Position numbers and translations under genes: made by a program
Shown here: piece by piece, positions 8,339 through 9,291 of the stretch
Numbering within the stretch: the first letter of the stretch is position 1
How the letters are laid out: the number at the start of each line of letters is the position of its first letter
Assembly: GCA_030147435.1 (NCBI GenBank)
Contig: JASKZX010000143.1
Location: 1-9,291 of the forward strand
Length of the DNA stretch: 9,291 nt
Direction of reading: 5' to 3'
DNA from: Savagea sp.
GTDB taxonomy: Bacteria; Bacillota; Bacilli; Bacillales_A; Planococcaceae
The notes under the pieces: model-generated
The model's input: only the letters and a program-made list of their open reading frames with translations
Databases searched by the model: none
What the model was told of the DNA's origin: nothing

Positions 8339-8365
8339 TCAAACTAATTATAAAGTGGCTGCGTC
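8339..8365 (+). promoter_or_regulatory. Candidate ECF-sigma promoter for the OatA-type gene
   Basis: TCAAAC (8339-8344, 5 of 6 to TGAAAC) and CGTC (8362-8365, followed by TA) are 17 bases apart, which fits the Bacillus ECF promoter pattern (sigma-M, X, V types). An A-rich tract (8315-8338) sits just upstream, like an UP element. The predicted start lies about 50 bases before GTG 8426. In B. subtilis oatA is under an ECF sigma factor (sigma-V), so the prediction is biologically coherent. No good sigma-A promoter was seen in this 176-base gap. Confidence 0.5.
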
Positions 8366-8416
8366 TAAAAGTAGTAGATAGTAAAAAGATGATTTTAATT
8401 AACGAAGAAAAGAAAT

Positions 8417-8422
8417 GGTGAT
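8417..8422 (+). promoter_or_regulatory. Offset ribosome-binding site that sets the GTG start at 8426
   Basis: GGTGAT pairs with the extreme 3' end of 16S rRNA (the TGAT extension of AAGGAGGTGAT). Lying 3 bases before GTG, it is equivalent to about 7 bases from a standard GGAGG. This explains initiation at GTG 8426 although no AGGAGG is present. Confidence 0.6.
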
Positions 8423-8425
8423 AGC

Positions 8426-9291
8426 GTGAAAGGGAAAAGAGCGACAAACAAACGTCGTTACATGCCCGGGCTAGACGGATTTCGAGGGTTAGCAGTACTC
8501 GCAGTAATTTTTTATCATATGAATTTCTCATGGGCGGCTGGGGGACTGTTAGGAGTTACTGTCTTTTTTGTTTTGTCTGGGTATTTAATCACGAACATTT
8601 TATTAACAGATTGGGAAACGAAAGGAAAAATACAACTTAAACGATTTTGGTGGCGAAGAATACGTCGATTATTTCCAGCAATGTATGCGATGTTACTCGT
8701 TGTGTTCGTCTGGATTACATTGTTCGATCGAGCGTTACTTGCACCATTAAGAGAAGATTTTTTATCGGTTATTTTTTATTTTAGTAACTGGTGGTTTATT
8801 ATTAAAGACCATTCGTATTTTGCAAGTTATGAAACTCCGTCGCTCGTTGGTCATTTCTGGTCATTAGCGATTGAAGAACAATTTTACATACTTTGGCCGA
8901 TTCTTATTATTGCAATGATGTTCATATTTAAAAAGCGCGGTGTCGGTATTTTTTGGACGATGCTCATATTAGCTGCAATATCAACGGTTTGGATGGGGTA
9001 TTTATATGAGCCTGGAGCGGACCCAAGTCGAGTTTATTATGGAACGGATACGCGAGCATTTTCATTGTTAATTGGGGCAGCTCTTGCAGTCGTTTGGCCG
9101 AGCAATAAATTGTCTGAAAAAGTAGGTATCTCTCAAAGGATTTTCCTCGATACGATCGGCCTTATCGTCCTCGTCATTATAGGAGCGGTTGTCTTTTATA
9201 CGGATCAATTTAGCGAGTTTATGTATACTGGCGGAATGTTTCTATTTTCTATTTTAGTTGCTATTTTACTCGCTGTCCTTGCACATCCTGC
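8426..9291 (+). CDS. OatA-type acyltransferase 3 family membrane protein, N-terminal part (3' end outside window)
   Basis: The first 288 codons of a multi-spanning acyltransferase-3 protein, open to the right edge. Family members of this type (S. aureus OatA, B. subtilis YrhL/OatA) carry acetyl groups across the membrane and O-acetylate peptidoglycan, which gives lysozyme resistance; full-length forms are about 600 residues with an extracellular SGNH domain. Visible motifs: YMPGLDGFRGLAVLAVIFYH with His31, GVTVFFVLSGYLIT, RRIRRLFPA, SNWWFI, HFWSLAIEEQFYILWP with Glu150-Glu151, and SRVYYGTDTRAFSLLIGA (TDTR 207-210). These closely resemble what I recall of S. aureus OatA. Hydrophobic segments alternate through the visible part. 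GTG 8426 is chosen because an in-frame stop (8396) lies upstream with no other start between, and the next Met (8462) would cut into the conserved N-terminus. Whether the SGNH domain exists cannot be seen, so no gene symbol is given. Confidence 0.9.
   Translation, partial: MKGKRATNKRRYMPGLDGFRGLAVLAVIFYHMNFSWAAGGLLGVTVFFVLSGYLITNILLTDWETKGKIQLKRFWWRRIRRLFPAMYAMLLVVFVWITLFDRALLAPLREDFLSVIFYFSNWWFIIKDHSYFASYETPSLVGHFWSLAIEEQFYILWPILIIAMMFIFKKRGVGIFWTMLILAAISTVWMGYLYEPGADPSRVYYGTDTRAFSLLIGAALAVVWPSNKLSEKVGISQRIFLDTIGLIVLVIIGAVVFYTDQFSEFMYTGGMFLFSILVAILLAVLAHP

Noticed and set aside
8319..8531. A 70-codon minus-strand open frame over the divergent gap and the start of the acyltransferase gene.
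   Set aside because: It overlaps the conserved N-terminus of the acyltransferase and the ECF-like promoter. Its sequence is Ser/Leu/Phe-rich with no recognisable motif.

Overview
This is an ordinary chromosomal stretch from a low-GC Gram-positive bacterium of the order Bacillales (Bacillaceae-like). GC is about 40% judged by eye on sample lines; I cannot fix the genus. The assignment rests on strong Bacillota ribosome-binding sites (AAGGAGG and variants), on protein sequences that read like the Bacillus/Staphylococcus versions, and on the gene order ligA-camS-gatC-gatA-gatB-dgkB-rlmCD, which is a known Bacillales neighbourhood.

Bases 1-1943 hold the 3' part of ligA (NAD-dependent DNA ligase) overlapping camS, a lipoprotein of the sex-pheromone-precursor family. 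A short hairpin and a plausible sigma-A promoter separate this pair from gatCAB (2018-5226), which encodes the Asp/Glu-tRNA amidotransferase. A clear terminator closes gatCAB. It is followed by about 110 bases rich in inverted repeats, then dgkB (5406-6320), a soluble diacylglycerol kinase. rlmCD (6419-7795) is a 23S rRNA uridine methyltransferase that starts with TTG and has its own leader. All of these lie on the + strand.

A perfect 14-bp bidirectional terminator (7897-7927) divides rlmCD from a convergent minus-strand gene, a CsbD-family general stress protein with an extra LEA-like tail (7935-8249). That gene has a well-formed sigma-B-type promoter. The 176-base gap upstream of it (8250-8425) also carries a candidate ECF-sigma promoter pointing the other way. 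That promoter would serve an OatA-type acyltransferase, cut off by the right edge of the window, which starts at a GTG at 8426.

Functionally the left three quarters is housekeeping: DNA replication and repair, tRNA-dependent Gln/Asn supply, lipid recycling and rRNA modification. The right end turns to stress and envelope defence. DgkB (lipoteichoic-acid by-product recycling) and OatA (peptidoglycan O-acetylation) both serve the Gram-positive envelope. I see no mobile element, CRISPR array, tRNA or rRNA gene, T-box or riboswitch, and no convincing undescribed multi-gene system. The most interesting material is regulatory: the divergent sigma-B/ECF promoter pair, the competing inverted repeats after gatB, and the leader of rlmCD.
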